Positions 1 to 12,182 of a DNA stretch of 64,000 bases are shown piece by piece. The stretch lies in the NCBI GenBank assembly GCA_947683425.1, contig CANTUQ010000083.1, positions 2,507,001 through 2,571,000 of the forward strand, written 5' to 3'. The notes below the pieces were generated by a model. That model did not search any database. It was not told where the DNA came from and was given only the letters and a program-made list of their open reading frames with translations. Origin of the DNA: Excoecaria cochinchinensis (taxonomy: Eukaryota > Streptophyta > Magnoliopsida > Malpighiales > Euphorbiaceae). The translations under genes were made by a program, and so were the position numbers. Every line of letters starts with the position of its first letter. The stretch's first letter is position 1.

Positions 1-762
1 TTGTAATTATTCAAGGCACACACAAGACTAAATCCTTTCTTACTAGAACTATGTCAAATGAATCAACAATATAATGTCCTCACAGGGACAACATCTATAT
101 TACAAAATGTAGATTATCAATGCTCCAACTTTTGGAATTATGCATCTTTCTTTAATTAAGAATCAATCCTCATATTTAAAGCTAAATATGGTATATGTTG
201 ATACAAAGTCTTGAAGGCACTGTGTTTACCATTGAAAAGTTGTTCGATCATTCATATGAAATCAATAAATGGAACTCACCAGATAATCAAACACTCCCCG
301 CTCACACAGCTTCTCAACCACAGAAAAAGCTTCAGGCCTGAAAATTCCAAGAAGGAAAATCGTGATGAATCAGTTCGACAGCAAAAGAAACAATAAAAAA
401 ACAGGGGAAAGAAGGAAAGAAAGAAAAAACAGCCTTTATTACACGCATCACTTTCTATACAACAAAATAACAAAATTAGTCTAATAAAACCAGAAGCCCA
501 ATTAAGCTTAATTCATAGATCTTTTTTTTTTCCCTTTTAACCATCCCAAAAGCGAGCCAATCTGTTGAATTTTTTTATTTAATTCATAGCATATGTGTTT
601 GCATATAGATCTTTACTTTATTATGAGGCAAAACGTCTTGAAACAAAATGGAACCTTTCTAAGTATCTCATTCACTTTTTTCGTTTCCATAAACTATGCA
701 ACATTGCCACAAAGACATACACCTGAAAAATCAAAAGCCTACTCAACAGTTCTACATGCTTT
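1..762. other. Unassigned AT-rich flank
   Basis: No gene is recognised here. There are only short open frames with no family resemblance and a purine-rich stretch near 400-430. Around 620-720 (+) a short frame reads FFVSINYATL, which faintly resembles the signal-peptide exon of the beta-galactosidase downstream (FVSFNYATL). It could be a relic of a lost copy, but the similarity is too short to call. Confidence 0.4.
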
Positions 763-1522
763 AGAAATAAATTTGCAGCAGGATATATCTGGAATTATAG
801 GCATCTCAAGCAAAAAATAAATAAATAAATAAATCATAAACACGGATGCTATGAAACAAATCCTCTCCCTATTCCCAGCACAAAATTCTCAAAAAGAAAA
901 AGCAGAGATCAACACTAACTACTAGCAAAACAAATTGGCAGATAGATATAAGTACCCAGTTAAATGAGAAGCTTCATCTTTAGCCCACTCCTGCAACATT
1001 GCCGGGGTCAAAGGAAATATGCTGCTCGTAGCGTCCCTTGCTTGCCTCAGCTTCTCTATCTCCCCCATTTTCCTCAACAGCTTTATGTACTGTACTGTAT
1101 ATAACAAAAAACAAGCATAAAAAGGCAATATATACATCTTGAACTTGTAAAAACCCACTAAACAAATCACTGAACTAGCTAATTTCTTTTCACAATTTAA
1201 AAGTCCACATCAATTGATAATACAAGAAATTTGAAAAACAAAAATCGAATATATCAGAGCGACTCTCTATCCAGAGAAACAGAAGAAAGTATATACACAG
1301 ATAAAGAAAATAAGTATTACTTGCACATGAGCGTCATAGTTGGAGGGATTAGTGGAGAGCTCGGTTTCGAAGGTTTTAAGTTCCTCATTCAGCTGTGACT
1401 CGACCTCCGCCGAGTCGGCTTCGGAATCCTCAGACAAATAGGAAGGAGGAGGGGTTTTAGAGTTTTGGAGATTGTCACTATTAGTATTATCCAACCCTTC
1501 TAGGATTTGGGTTTGGGTTTGA
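763..1522. repeat. Direct repeat copy 1 (SART3 5' end)
   Basis: These 760 bp recur almost unchanged and in the same orientation at 7721-8479. The pair brackets the intact beta-galactosidase gene and the beta-galactosidase pseudogene. The repeat carries exons 1 and 2 of a SART3-like gene read on the minus strand. Homology ends abruptly at 1522, before the start-codon region that copy 2 keeps. The arrangement implies a segmental duplication. Confidence 0.9.
956..1522 (-). pseudogene. SART3: SART3-like N-terminal fragment, copy 1
   Basis: Minus-strand remnant of a SART3/Prp24-type HAT-repeat protein, a U4/U6 snRNP recycling factor acting in the nucleus. Exon 1 (about 1522-1321) encodes an acidic Asp/Glu/Ser-rich head ending SNPSNYDAHVQ at a GT donor. 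Exon 2 (about 1089-956) reads YIKLLRKMGEIEKLRQARD and ends near WAKDEAS, the first HAT repeat. Exon 2 is open. The translation start present in copy 2 is missing because homology breaks at 1522, and no further exons lie downstream toward position 1. A full SART3 protein is several hundred residues with C-terminal RRMs, so this is a fragment. The family call rests on recognition of the motifs, not on a search. Confidence 0.75.
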
Positions 1523-1829
1523 GTCAGCAAAATGGAATCCAGCCAATTTGCGGACTCTTTTATCTATTTGGTTTTTTTTTTTTAAAAAAAATTGGTTTAA
1601 TAATATGTAATTTCCTAATGAGTTTGTAAATTAAGAGTTGCAATTTAATATCATCACTGCTTTATTTTTATTTTTAAGTGCTTTAATTACAATAATAAAT
1701 GGAATTAAACATAAAATAGAATATATTTATTAGTAAAATACTGAGATAATCTTTGAATTAGAACTTTCTGTTAAGATTACATATCTAATAAAATCTATAA
1801 ATATTTTAAAATTCTGATTACTTTTTCAC
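1523..1829. other. Intergenic spacer upstream of beta-galactosidase
   Basis: AT-rich sequence between the SART3 fragment and the beta-galactosidase promoter, with poly-T near 1570-1585. No coding signal is seen. It presumably holds the upstream regulatory region of the gene at 1886, but I recognise no specific element. Confidence 0.5.
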
Positions 1830-1837
1830 TATAAATA
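1830..1837 (+). promoter_or_regulatory. TATA box of beta-galactosidase gene
   Basis: TATAAATA sits 49 bp before the ATG at 1886, in an otherwise AT-rich leader. Plant TATA boxes usually lie about 30 bp upstream of transcription start, so the 5' UTR would be only about 20-25 nt. The spacing fits, but no cap site can be read from sequence. Confidence 0.6.
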
Positions 1838-1885
1838 CGTATTCTGATTTATCATCTCAATAGAAACAAGAAGAAAACAAAAAGA

Positions 1886-2663
1886 ATGGGTTCCTCAAGT
1901 TTTTGGTTTTATGCAATTTTATTTTCATGTTTCGTTAGTTTCAATTATGCTACATTAGTAACTCATGATGGAAGAGCAATAATGATTGATGGAAAACGCA
2001 GAGTTTTGGTTTCTGGTTCTATTCATTATCCAAGAAGCACTGCTGAGGTTAATATATCACCCTCTTTTCTTTTGATCCTCTTCTCTTTTGATAATCGCAT
2101 TAATAAATTAATTGTTTGGTTTATAATATTAACTATTATTATTATTTTATTTTTGGATTATATAGATGTGGCCTGATTTGATAAGGAAAGCAAAAGAAGG
2201 AGGATTAGATGCAATTGAAACATATGTATTTTGGAACGCTCATGAACCGATTTATCGTCAATATGATTTTAGTGCCAATCTTGATCTGATTCGATTCATC
2301 AAAACTATTCAAGCCGAAGGATTATATGCTGTTCTTCGTATTGGACCTTATGTTTGTGCTGAATGGAATTACGGGTAATTAAATTAATTAATATATATAT
2401 TACATTATTAGTATTTTTTAAAACAACAATTCATTTTTTTTTTTGTGTTTTTCTTTAAATTAGGGGGCTGCCTGTATGGTTACATAATTTGCCTGGAATA
2501 CAGTTACGTACCGCCAATAATGTGTTCATGAATGAGATGCAAAATTTCACAACATTGATTGTTGATATGATGAAACAAGAACAACTCTTTGCCTCACAAG
2601 GAGGTCCAATTATTCTTTCTCAGGTAATTAATTAATTAATATCACATTTTATAATTGATTAAA

Positions 2664-2701
<38 letters not shown>

Positions 2702-3465
2702 GTCGTTCCTAAGAAGCTCACTGTGCAAGAGAATCTCGATGAAGTTTGAAATGCAATTAACACGTAGCCTTAATTAAGGATTAGGAAACCACACAACGAA
2801 CTTATCTCTAATGATGTAAATGGTGTACATGGGCTCAATTTTTCTTTTTCATCAAATTAATAATTTGATAATTGAATATTTGTCCTGCATAATCTATAAT
2901 CTACACGATACATAATAATATGAAAAAAAAAGATATATAATTACTTAATTATCCTATTATTTATGACAATAATTTAATTTATTTATAATTCAAATTCTTT
3001 TGATTAAAGATAAGTCTTAATTAGTTTCAAAAAAAGAAAAAAAGATAAGTCTTAATTTATAGTGCCTCTTCTCTAACTTGCCATTCCCTTTGCGTGCAAT
3101 TTTTTGTGAATTAGCTGAATGACTGCGCTTCACACAGAAAGTAATTAATATTGTTTTTTAAAAAAATCATAAATAAATTGAGAAAATACTATAAATCATA
3201 GTAATTTATTTTATTAGTTTTTGAATTATATATACGCTCAAGAAATTCATCTTAATTCAGAATTCCATTTTGTTACTTTATTGTTTTATCTTAAGAATAT
3301 GCTACAGACAAATTAGAACAAAATCTCACAAAAATTAATCTCGCTTATTAGCAATTTGAAAGGTCAGATAAGAAGAAATAACATAACATGTTATACAAAT
3401 CATTATAATAGACTAGGATTTGGATTTGAATTAATGTTTGATTAACCGATTTTTATATGTAATTT

Positions 3466-3506
<41 letters not shown>

Positions 3507-6475
3507 TTGTTTTAATTGATTAAATTATTATTATTATTGGTGTGATTAAATTTTAAAAATAGGTTGAGAATGAGTACGGTAATGTGATGTCTAAATATGG
3601 AGCTGCTGGAAAGACATATGTTGATTGGTGTGCAAATATGGCTGAATCTCTTGACATTGGAGTCCCGTGGATCATGTGCCAGCAGAGTGATGCTCCTCAA
3701 CCAATGGTATGATATTTTAAATTAATTATTAATTATTATTATCATTAAATATTATAACTAATTTAATATTTTTGTTGTTGTTCTCTAATATAATTTATTA
3801 GATAAATACATGCAATGGTTGGTATTGTGATTCATTCACACCCAATAACCCAAATAGCCCAAAGATGTGGACTGAGAATTGGACTGGTTGGTTCAAGAGT
3901 TGGGGTGGCAAAGATCCCTTGAGAACTGCTGAGGATCTTGCTTTTGCTGTTGCTAGATTCTTCCAAACCGGGGGAACTTTCCAAAATTACTACATGGTTA
4001 GTGTTTAATAATTAATATTTTTATTTTGTAATTATTCGATTAAAAATAATTATATATGAATGTTTTTTAATTCAATTTCAGTATCATGGTGGTACTAATT
4101 TTGGAAGAACAGCTGGTGGTCCATACATCACTACCACATATGATTATGATGCACCTCTCAATGAATATGGTAAATATAATTATTTTTTTTAATTAATTAG
4201 AAATCCTGTAATTCTTTAACTGATTATAATTTAAATTACTAAAAGGGGATTTGAATCAACCAAAATATGGGCATTTGAAGCAACTTCATGATGTTCTGCA
4301 TGCTATTGAAGATCCTCTCACTAATGGCAACATCTCCCAAATTGACTTTGGCAATTCTGTCACGGTAATTAGATTTTATTTTAACTAATTAATTAATTTA
4401 ATTGACGGGTGACGAATTTGAAAATTTAATAATTAATTATTATAATTTTCAGGGCACTATTTATGCAACAGAAAAAGTGTCAGCCTGTTTTTTGGCCAAT
4501 GTAAATTCCACATCAGATGCTGCCATTGAATTCCAAAGTGCTAAATACTCAATTCCTGCCTGGTCTGTCAGCATCCTCCCTGATTGTGTAAATGTTGCAT
4601 ATAATACTGTTAAGGTATAAAATAATATTCCCACTTTTTATTCATTTTTTTCCAACAAAAAAAAATTATGATAAATTGATTTTCTTGTTTAAATAAATAG
4701 GTGAAAACTCAAACTTCAGTGATGGTAAAAAAGAAAAATGACGCTGAAGAAAAACCCAATTCTCATAAATGGTCATGGAGAGCAGAGAGTGATAGACAGA
4801 CTGTGGTTTTAGGAAGGGGTGAACTTCATACAACTCAGCTTATTGATCAAAAATCTGTAAATGATACTAGTGATTATCTTTGGTACATGACAAGGTATAT
4901 ATTTCACAATTAATTTTATATATATATACATATTAAATTGTTATTCTCTTTTTATATTTTGAATAAATCGATTTTTTTTAATTTAATAACAGTGTGCACA
5001 TTAAGAAATCTGATCCTATTTGGAGCCCCAATATGACTCTTCGAGTTAATGGCAGTGGTCATGTCCTTCATGCCTATGTTAATGGCAAATATATTGGTAC
5101 GCTATTAATTCATTATAATTTTTATATTTTTCTCTTTATTAAAATGATTATAATAACAATTATTTGGTATTTTAATTAGGTACTGAGTGGGCTAAGTATG
5201 GAGTCAACTCTTATTTATTTGAGAAGAGTATGAATTTGAGATATGGAAAGAATTTGATTAGTTTACTCAGTTCTACCGTTGGATTAGCAGTAAGTATACA
5301 TATTAAATTGCGATTAACTTCATAATTAGTTTGTTTATCAACATTACTTCTCATTAACTAATTTTTCTTTTTTACAGAATTATGGTCCCATGTATGATAT
5401 GCTACAAACGGGAATTCCAGGACCAGTTGCCATAGTTGGGCTTAATGATGATGAGCAAATAATAAAGGATTTATCTGGACACAAATGGTCTTACAATGTG
5501 GGATTCAATGGCTTGAGCTCCAATAATCAAATGTATGGTTTGTCCGCAACTTCAACTCTTTCCAGTTCTAGATGGAGTCAGCAAAATCTACCCATCAATA
5601 GAATGATGACCTGGTATCAGGTAAATATTAATATAATTCTATTATTATCAAGATTATTATAATTATTATAAGTTAATGAAATGTTAAATAAATTTATTTC
5701 AATTTATAGGTAAACTTTAAGGCCCCACTCGGAAATGACGCAGTGGTGTTAGATTTAGATGGAATGGGAAAGGGACATGCGTGGGTAAATGGTAACAGTA
5801 TTGGTAGATATTGGCCAAGTTACCTTACTGACATTGATGGTTGCAGCAATGATCCATGCGACTATAGGGGTGCTTATGATAATAACAAGTGTGCCTCTAA
5901 TTGTGGAAAACCTACTCAAAGATGGTGAGTTTTTTTTTTTTTCAAAAATTAATGTTAATTTAAGATTTTTGAACAATGAATTTTAATGGTAAATATTATT
6001 GCAGGTATCATGTTCCTAGGTCATTCCTTAATGACGATGAGAACACTTTGGTTCTGTTTGAAGAACTTGGTGGAAATCCAACAAAAGTCAACTTTCAAAC
6101 TGTTACCGTTGGAACAGTTAGAGCTAGTGTTAGTGAAGGAGATTCAATTGAATTATCATGCCATGGTAAACCCATTTCCCAAATTCAATTTGCTAGCTTC
6201 GGTGATCCTCAATCTGTTGTTGGATCTTTCATCAAAGGAACTTGTGAATCAACAACTGCACAATCTACAATCGAAAAAGTAACATTTCTTTTGCTAACTG
6301 ATTAATTCATTACATATATTGTTTAGTTATGGATTTTATAATTTTATTTTTTGTCATTTTGCAGGCATGCATTGGGCAGGAGAAATGCAGTGTTGTAGCT
6401 TCAATGGATGAGCTTGGGGCTTCAAATTGTGCCAATGATTTTGTACATACTTTAGCTGTGGAGGCTATTTGCTGA
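1886..6475 (+). CDS. BGAL: Beta-galactosidase (GH35) with C-terminal lectin domain, 15 exons, intact
   Basis: Hydrolyses terminal beta-D-galactose from cell-wall glycans and glycoproteins, probably in the apoplast. Exons read from GT-AG sites with matching phase: 1886-2047, 2166-2374, 2464-2623, 3563-3706, 3802-3996, 4082-4169, 4246-4364, 4453-4614, 4701-4894, 4993-5096, 5180-5289, 5378-5620, 5710-5924, 6005-6278, 6365-6475. They join to 2490 nt, 829 residues, without a stop. Residues 1 to about 22 look like a signal peptide. GGPIILSQVENEYG spans exons 3-4; its E181 is the expected acid/base, and E250 in MWTENWTGW the expected nucleophile. Residues about 744-829 form a Cys-rich SUEL-type galactose-binding lectin domain. 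Length is normal for plant BGALs. Motifs such as CQQ, MWPDLI and TQTSVMVKK suggest the Arabidopsis BGAL7/BGAL15 clade. Intron 3 (939 bp) is long and microsatellite-rich. A short 5' UTR and AATAAA after the stop support a live gene. Confidence 0.95.
2663..2701. repeat. (TTA)n microsatellite in intron 3
   Basis: A run of about a dozen TTA triplets near the start of the long third intron of the beta-galactosidase gene. It is noncoding and probably length-polymorphic. Confidence 0.85.
3470..3504. repeat. (AT)n microsatellite in intron 3
   Basis: An uninterrupted AT dinucleotide run near the 3' end of intron 3 of the beta-galactosidase gene, about 60 bp before the acceptor at 3562. Confidence 0.9.
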
Positions 6476-6578
6476 TTAATTTTAAGTTAGATATTTAAGT
6501 TATATTTTGTCTTAGTAGTGGTTTATGTGTTTATTTCTAGTAATTTGTAAGGCAGTTTAGAATTTTTTTTAATTCATT

Positions 6579-6584
6579 AATAAA
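6579..6584 (+). terminator. Polyadenylation signal of beta-galactosidase gene
   Basis: AATAAA lies about 104 bp after the TGA stop (6473-6475) in a T-rich 3' UTR. The same 3' UTR, including this hexamer, is conserved in the duplicated 3' ends near 48.96 kb and 55.64 kb. Confidence 0.6.
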
Positions 6585-6894
6585 TCTAAATTTTGAGTAC
6601 TTCCAATTTTTCTGCTTTCAAATGCTCAAGTTATTTTATTCTTAATTAACATATACCTAGTTTGTTAAAAAAAAATTATTCTCAAATTTAGTTAATTTAG
6701 TTATGGATTTATTGGAATCCTAAAAACAAGGTCTATTCTTCAGCTTAATTCGGCCATTCTCATTTCATTTCTTTTAAAATCCTTCTCTCTTCATTGTTCT
6801 TCAGAATTGCAGCAAGGAAATTTTTAGTACTTGAAACATTTGAGGACAAATAATATATCTAATTGAGTGCGGAATATGTAATTCTGACTGCCTG

Positions 6895-7665
6895 CAGGTT
6901 AAAGCACAAACACCTGTTACAAAAAAGAATTATGAGGCCAATATATCTACAAAACTCCCCTGGATGTGGACACAAGAACCCATGAAAAAAACACTACAAG
7001 GAATTCGTACTTTTAAAGCATCAAAGCTTCATATCAGAAGGACACAACCGCTGATGCTAGCGATTACTTGCGTTACATGACTAGGTAAAATCCTCAACTC
7101 TTATTGTTCTTCAGATATGAAATTTGAAACCACAATTGACCAACAAATGTTAATTTTTGTTTTACAGTATTAATATATCTGCACTTCAGTGGAAAAATGT
7201 GACTCTGCGTATCAGCTCGAGAGGCCATGTACTTCATGGATTTTTTAACAAAAGGCTGATAGGTAAGTTTCTTCTAACTTGGTTGAGCTGATTTAGACCT
7301 CTATTATATAGAGAATTTGATGGAACTTCAGGTTCTGAATTTTCCAAGCAATCTCTAAGAGCAAACAGTCCAAGGAGAGGATTGCAGCTTCTGTTTGAGA
7401 AGCCTGTTACTCTGAGTAGTGGAATGAATATTATACGCTCGCTCAGGCCACTGTTGGATTGGCTGCAAGTACTGAAAACATATTCTCTTAACAAAAGATT
7501 AAGTTCAATGACATTTCTCATTTCTTACCATTGTTATTAATTGGAGCAGAACTATGGTTCATTCTACGATTCGACTCCTGTTGCTATTGTGGGAGGTCCT
7601 GTCCAGTTGCTCGAAAATGGGAAGCCTGTAATGAATTTATCATCAAATCAGAGGTAATACAAGAT
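6895..7665 (+). pseudogene. Divergent beta-galactosidase pseudogene, exons 9-12 only
   Basis: Four blocks match exons 9 to 12 of the intact gene in order and with intron gaps. The exon 9 block (about 6898-7085) opens VKAQTPVTKKN. The exon 10 block (about 7168-7261) reads VTLRISSRGHVLHGF. The exon 11 block (about 7331-7467) includes LLFEKPVTLSSGMNI. The exon 12 start (about 7550-7653) reads NYGSFYDSTPVAIVGG. Frameshifts are visible late in exon 9 and late in exon 11, and the catalytic N-terminal half is absent. It is too divergent to be a recent copy of the neighbouring gene, so it is the relic of a separate paralogue. No start, promoter or 3' end is present. Confidence 0.85.
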
Positions 7666-7720
7666 TGGATTGAATGGTGAGAACAGGCGACTCTACTATT
7701 AAATACTTCATCCCATAAGA

Positions 7721-8479
7721 AGAAATAAATTTGCAGCAGGATATATCTGGAATTAGGCATCTCAAGGAATAAATAAATAAACCATAAACACGGATGCTAT
7801 GAAACAAATCCTCTCCCTATTACCAGCACAAAATTTCCTTTCTTTATCCTAAATTCTCAAAAAGAAAAAGCAGCTAACAACACTAACTACTAGCAAAACA
7901 AATTGGCAGATAGATATAAGTCTATACCCAGTTAAATGAGAAGCTTCATCTTTAGCCCACTCCTGCCACATTGACGGGGTCAAAGGAAATATGCTGCTTG
8001 CCTCAGCTTATCTATCTCCCCCATTTTCCTCAACAGCTTTATGTACTGTATATAACATAAAACAAGCATACATAAAAAGGCAATATATACATCTTGAACT
8101 CGTAAAAACCCACTAAACAAATCACTGAACTAGCTAATTTCTTTTCACAATTTAAAAGTCCACATCAATTGATAATACAAGAAATTTGAAAAACAAAAAT
8201 CGAATATATCAGAGCGACTCTATATCCACAGAAACAGAAGAAAGTATAAACATAGATAAAGAAATAAGTATTACTTGCACATGAGCGTCGTAGTTGGAGG
8301 GATTAGTGGAGAGCTTGGTTTCCAAGGTTTTAAGTTCCTCATTCAGCTGTGACTCGTCCTCCTTCGCCGAGTAGGCTTCAGAATCGTCAGACAAATAGGA
8401 AGAAGAAGGGGTTTTAGAGTTTTGGAGATTGTCACTATTAGTATTATCCACCTCTTCTAGGATTTGGGTTTGGGTTTGA
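7721..8479. repeat. Direct repeat copy 2 (SART3 5' end)
   Basis: Partner of the repeat at 763-1522, same orientation, with a few percent differences plus small indels. It lies immediately beyond the beta-galactosidase pseudogene. Copy 2 continues past 8479 into the true start-codon region, so it is probably the parental copy. Confidence 0.9.
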
Positions 8480-8520
8480 TTTTGATTCTCCTCTTCCTCC
8501 ATCTTCTCTTTCTTCTTCAT
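7930..8520 (-). pseudogene. SART3: SART3-like N-terminal fragment, copy 2 (frameshifted)
   Basis: Exon 1 runs on the minus strand from the ATG at 8520 to a GT donor after 8275 (82 codons). It gives a Lys/Glu-rich start MKKKEKMEEEENQ and ends NPSNYDAHVQ, as in copy 1. Exon 2 (about 8043-7930) begins YIKLLRKMGEI but lacks about 16 bp that copy 1 keeps between RQA and the SSIFP segment, which shifts the frame and stops it. The next exons do not follow downstream; the beta-galactosidase pseudogene does. The two copies have complementary damage: this one keeps the start but is frameshifted, copy 1 keeps the frame but lost the start. Neither can encode the protein. Confidence 0.8.
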
Positions 8521-10110
8521 TCAGCCTCTCTCTCAAACATTGTTGTATAATATTCGTATTCACTGTAGAAATAACATACATAGCTCGCTCCCCTGGCTGT
8601 GTTATGTCGTCAAACTTAAACGCCGATTTAAATACAAAACGACTTTCTTGCAGCGCATTGGGAAAGCTTTCCCATAAATTAGTAAAATTTTTCAAAAATA
8701 TGACTGAATTGAAAAATTTAGTAACCACAATATTGATCTGAAATCGAATTAAATTTTTTAATTAATTGGTTTGATAAATTTAATTTCAATTTTTATTTTT
8801 AATATTTTTGGTTATTGATTTTGGTTTAAATTTTTGAGTATCAATTAATTATTAGTTTATAGTCAATAAGTTTATATTTATATTATATTATATATTTTTT
8901 TTAAATTTATATAAAATAATATTTTAAAATATATTTAAATCGGTGAAAGCTTATTGTATAAAATAACAAACTTTATATATAGGTAAAAAGTCTGTATGCA
9001 CCAAGTAAACAAAATATCAGCTTGAAGAAGTTCAAGCATAAAAAAAACACCACAAAAATGTCCCTATCATGTTATAGTGTATTCACCATCATCCAACTGA
9101 TGAGTTTCTTGGTCAGTTTGAGCATCAATTTGAAAATATGCTCTATTATGTTATGCAGTTTCTCATTGATCGCTTATGAATCAATTTATACAAAAATGCA
9201 GAAAGTATGAAACCAACTACTAAAACTACTTTTAAATTTATAATTGAAAGTTACATTTTTTATGCAGTTTACATCTTAAAACATGAGTAGTTACATGCTA
9301 TAAAAATGAAAAAGTCAATGGAAACAATTAAAAATAAAACTTTTAATAAAACTTTCAAAAAACTCAGAGCCTGAAACATTGTCAATAGCTAGCAGAATGA
9401 TAAATGTAGATACCATGATTAGCATGAATGGCAGCAAAACACGGCTCAAGGAAAGGAAACATTAAATTGATATAGTTCTATCTGATTAACATGACTGATA
9501 TTTTCTTTCATGCCCTGATCATGCATGCATATGCACATGTTTGAGGCTGCAAGCAGCTGAGCAAACACAATCTAAAGAGATAAGTGTTGGCACAAGCCCA
9601 TTCACTGATCCATATGATAATCAACCCCACCTACCAAAGTCTTTAATGGGAAAAAAAAATTAACACTCATTGTTTCAACTCAAGATCATAATTCCCTCTC
9701 AGAAGGACAAACAGGTCATTCCTTTTATACCATAAATTGGTATCTACTTGAAGTAAATGGTACTTCATTATTCCACTATGGATTCAGCTCTAAGATAGTT
9801 TAAAATGGTGCTACATTTCTATCATACAAATAGAAAATGATTTCTTTTGTTAGACAAATAAACCACAACTTGTTATCCCGTAATAATTTTGACAGTAATA
9901 CTACAATTACAAACTATTTACATATTGCTGGATTTCTAGATACATAGTATACTCTGTATGTACGTATAGATGTTGTAGCTTTGTATGAACTAGAAAATGC
10001 TTTGGCCCGAGCAATAAAATTAGCCTTATAATCTTTCACATAATAAATGTCAAATCATTATACCGAACACTAATTGAGAAGAAAAAAACAATGCTTGGAA
10101 ACAAAGGATA
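8521..10110. other. Region with no recognised gene
   Basis: 8521-8700 is probably the former 5' UTR and promoter side of the SART3 5' end. The rest is AT-rich, with an especially AT-dense stretch at 8740-8950. I find no exon matching the next expected SART3 HAT repeats downstream of the exon near 10.1 kb, and the 62-codon open frame at 9022-9210 resembles nothing. Confidence 0.4.
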
Positions 10111-10264
10111 ACTGAAGCACACAGCAGATATCTCCTGTTCAGAAGCAAGGACACGTTCCAAGGCAAGAAAATATCTAACCCACAGCTCTCCAACCAAGGG
10201 ACAATTTTTTGTGGCCTTGATGTAAGCATTTCTGACAATATTTCCCACCTGCCAAAAGATCTAA

Positions 10265-11318
10265 GCTTATGTTTGATAAGGGAGATTGTATTGTAATGTA
10301 ATGAAAATTGTAATAGATTAATAAATGTATTGTATTACGTTTGTTTACATTAGTAACGTAATATAAATATTAATATATTCCTATATTTGATTAGCTTATA
10401 TACATGTATTGAAATATAATTATATTTATAATTATCAATTTATTTTTTATATAATTATTTTATTTTTTGGGCTGGGCTGGTCCAACCAAAATGGTTGGAC
10501 CTAATTATAAGCCTATTTTAATCTAATAGCCCATTAATCAAACTAAAATTAATTTTTCCCCTTTCCAAACTCCAATTCACTCCAAACTAGTTCCAAAATT
10601 TCCCAAATAATTAATGAAGCCTCCACAAAAATTTTCAGCCCAATCGAAAATCATTTCCAGGACTGGCTCACTCTAATCGGTCCGATTGGGTAATTTTTAC
10701 TGTTACCGTAAAATTAATTTTTATTTACAAAAAATTTTTAAATATTATTCTAAACTTACCCATATCCTCAAAATAATTTTTGGAGGTCATTTACTATTTT
10801 TAGAAGCCCAGTCAAACATAAGTCAAACCGGGGTCCCTATATACGGTCCAAGGTTTTTCTTATTTTTGATTTTTTGAGACCTATTTAATCTCATTTTCAC
10901 TTCAAATTTTACCACTAAACTCACCATGACTAATATTTTTTAATAGTCAAATAAAATATTTTTCGCCTCTTGGTGGAATTTCTGTTCCGGGTGCACTATG
11001 CACCATCGGAAAATACTATTCACGGCTAACCCGGTATTGCGGCCATTACAGTGATTCCGATGGTGGTGAGACCAGTGATGGTGAGGTGAGACCGGCGGTG
11101 GAGGTGAAAGAGGCAAAAAAGATAGGAAAGTGAAGGAACTGAATTGTAATGACAAATACGATATAATTTGAAGAGATTAAAAAATACATTGATAAAAGTA
11201 TTGAGTATTACTAATGTATTTAACATTACAATACGATATAAATACTTTACATCAACAAACAAAGTATTGATTACTAAGTTAATTACATTACAATACAAAC
11301 CTCCTACCAAACATACCC
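10265..11318. mobile_element. PIF/Harbinger-like non-autonomous DNA element
   Basis: The ends are imperfect inverted repeats of about 40 bp. The left begins GCTTATGTTTGATAAGG and carries TTGTATTGTAATGTAAT; the right end, read in reverse complement, begins GGGTATGTTTGGTAGG and carries the same TTGTATTGTAATGTAAT. The trinucleotide TAA flanks both sides (10262-10264 and 11319-11321), the target duplication typical of PIF/Harbinger elements. There is no transposase. The core (about 10478-11050) is a piece of LTR homologous to the solo LTR at 13985. It sits in a SART3 intron. Confidence 0.75.
10478..11050 (-). repeat. Inverted LTR fragment inside the Harbinger-like element
   Basis: Read on the minus strand from 11050 this begins TGTAATGGCCGCAATACCGG and matches the first ~900 bp of the solo LTR at 13985 at several points, including GATTGGGCTGAAA and TTGGACC. 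It stops just before the position of that LTR's TATA box, so it is an upstream U3 piece. It is either a truncated insertion or sequence captured by the DNA transposon. Confidence 0.7.
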
Positions 11319-11335
11319 TAAGGTCATTGATATAC

Positions 11336-12182
11336 CATAGTTATTAAAATCGGACCGGACCGGCCGGTTCAACTGTTTGAACCGGACTGAAAATCGGTTG
11401 ATTTGACTATATAAAATCGAATTTGAAAAAACCGGCTAGAACAGAAAAAAATCGGGAAAAACAGGAGAAAATCGGAAAAAACCGGATTGAAATAAAAAAT
11501 TATTTTTTTTAAAACACAAATTATTTTTAAAACACCCCAAAACTCAAATTATTTTTTAAAACACATTATTTAAAAAAAAAATCACTCAATTCATCTCCTT
11601 CCATCTAAATAATATTTTTTTTTTCTTTTTAGGTAATAGACTATATAATTGAAATAGAAATTCATAATTCTAATAAAAATGTATTGTACATAAAAAAAAT
11701 TTATGAAAAATAAAAAACATATATTTCTGCTAATGATATAATCGAAATAAAAAAAATAAAAAAAAATAAAATAAAAAAGAAAACCTCCAAAATTAAAAAA
11801 AAATAAAACAAAATATTTTTTTTAAAATACACCATTTATAAAAAAAAAGTCCAATGAGAATGACAATGATAATGAGTGATGAAAATTATTTTTTTTAAAT
11901 ATATATAATGTAAAATGAATTTATTTGAATATTTAAAACTTATATTTGGTGAATATTTAATATGTTTTGTAACTTATTATTAGTATATTTGTGTCATATG
12001 TTAAATGTTTGGATAGATTTTGTTTTTGTTTGAGTGTTTATATAGTAATATTTATAAAAATTATCCTAATTAATAATATTTTAAAAAATAGAAAAAAAAT
12101 CCGGTTGAACCCGATCGAACTGGTCGAACCACGAACCCTCAATTTTGCCGGTTCTTTATCCGGTCCGATTTCAATAACATTG
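11336..12182. mobile_element. hAT-like non-autonomous DNA transposon (847 bp)
   Basis: A perfect 8-bp target duplication TGATATAC lies on both sides (11328-11335 and 12183-12190), diagnostic of the hAT superfamily. The termini are inverted repeats of about 23 bp containing GTTATT, A or G, then AAATCGGACCGG, followed by GGTTCAA/GGTCGAA-rich subterminal motifs. The interior is AT-rich with no transposase. It lies only 17 bp beyond the Harbinger-like element, in the same SART3 intron. Confidence 0.85.

Noticed and set aside
5755..5986. Overlapping minus and plus frames in exon 13 of the beta-galactosidase
   Set aside because: Shadows of the spliced coding sequence; exon phases and splice sites fix the real frame.
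8740..8950. Very AT-rich stretch considered as a matrix attachment site or origin
   Set aside because: Composition alone is not evidence, and no ordered motif was seen.
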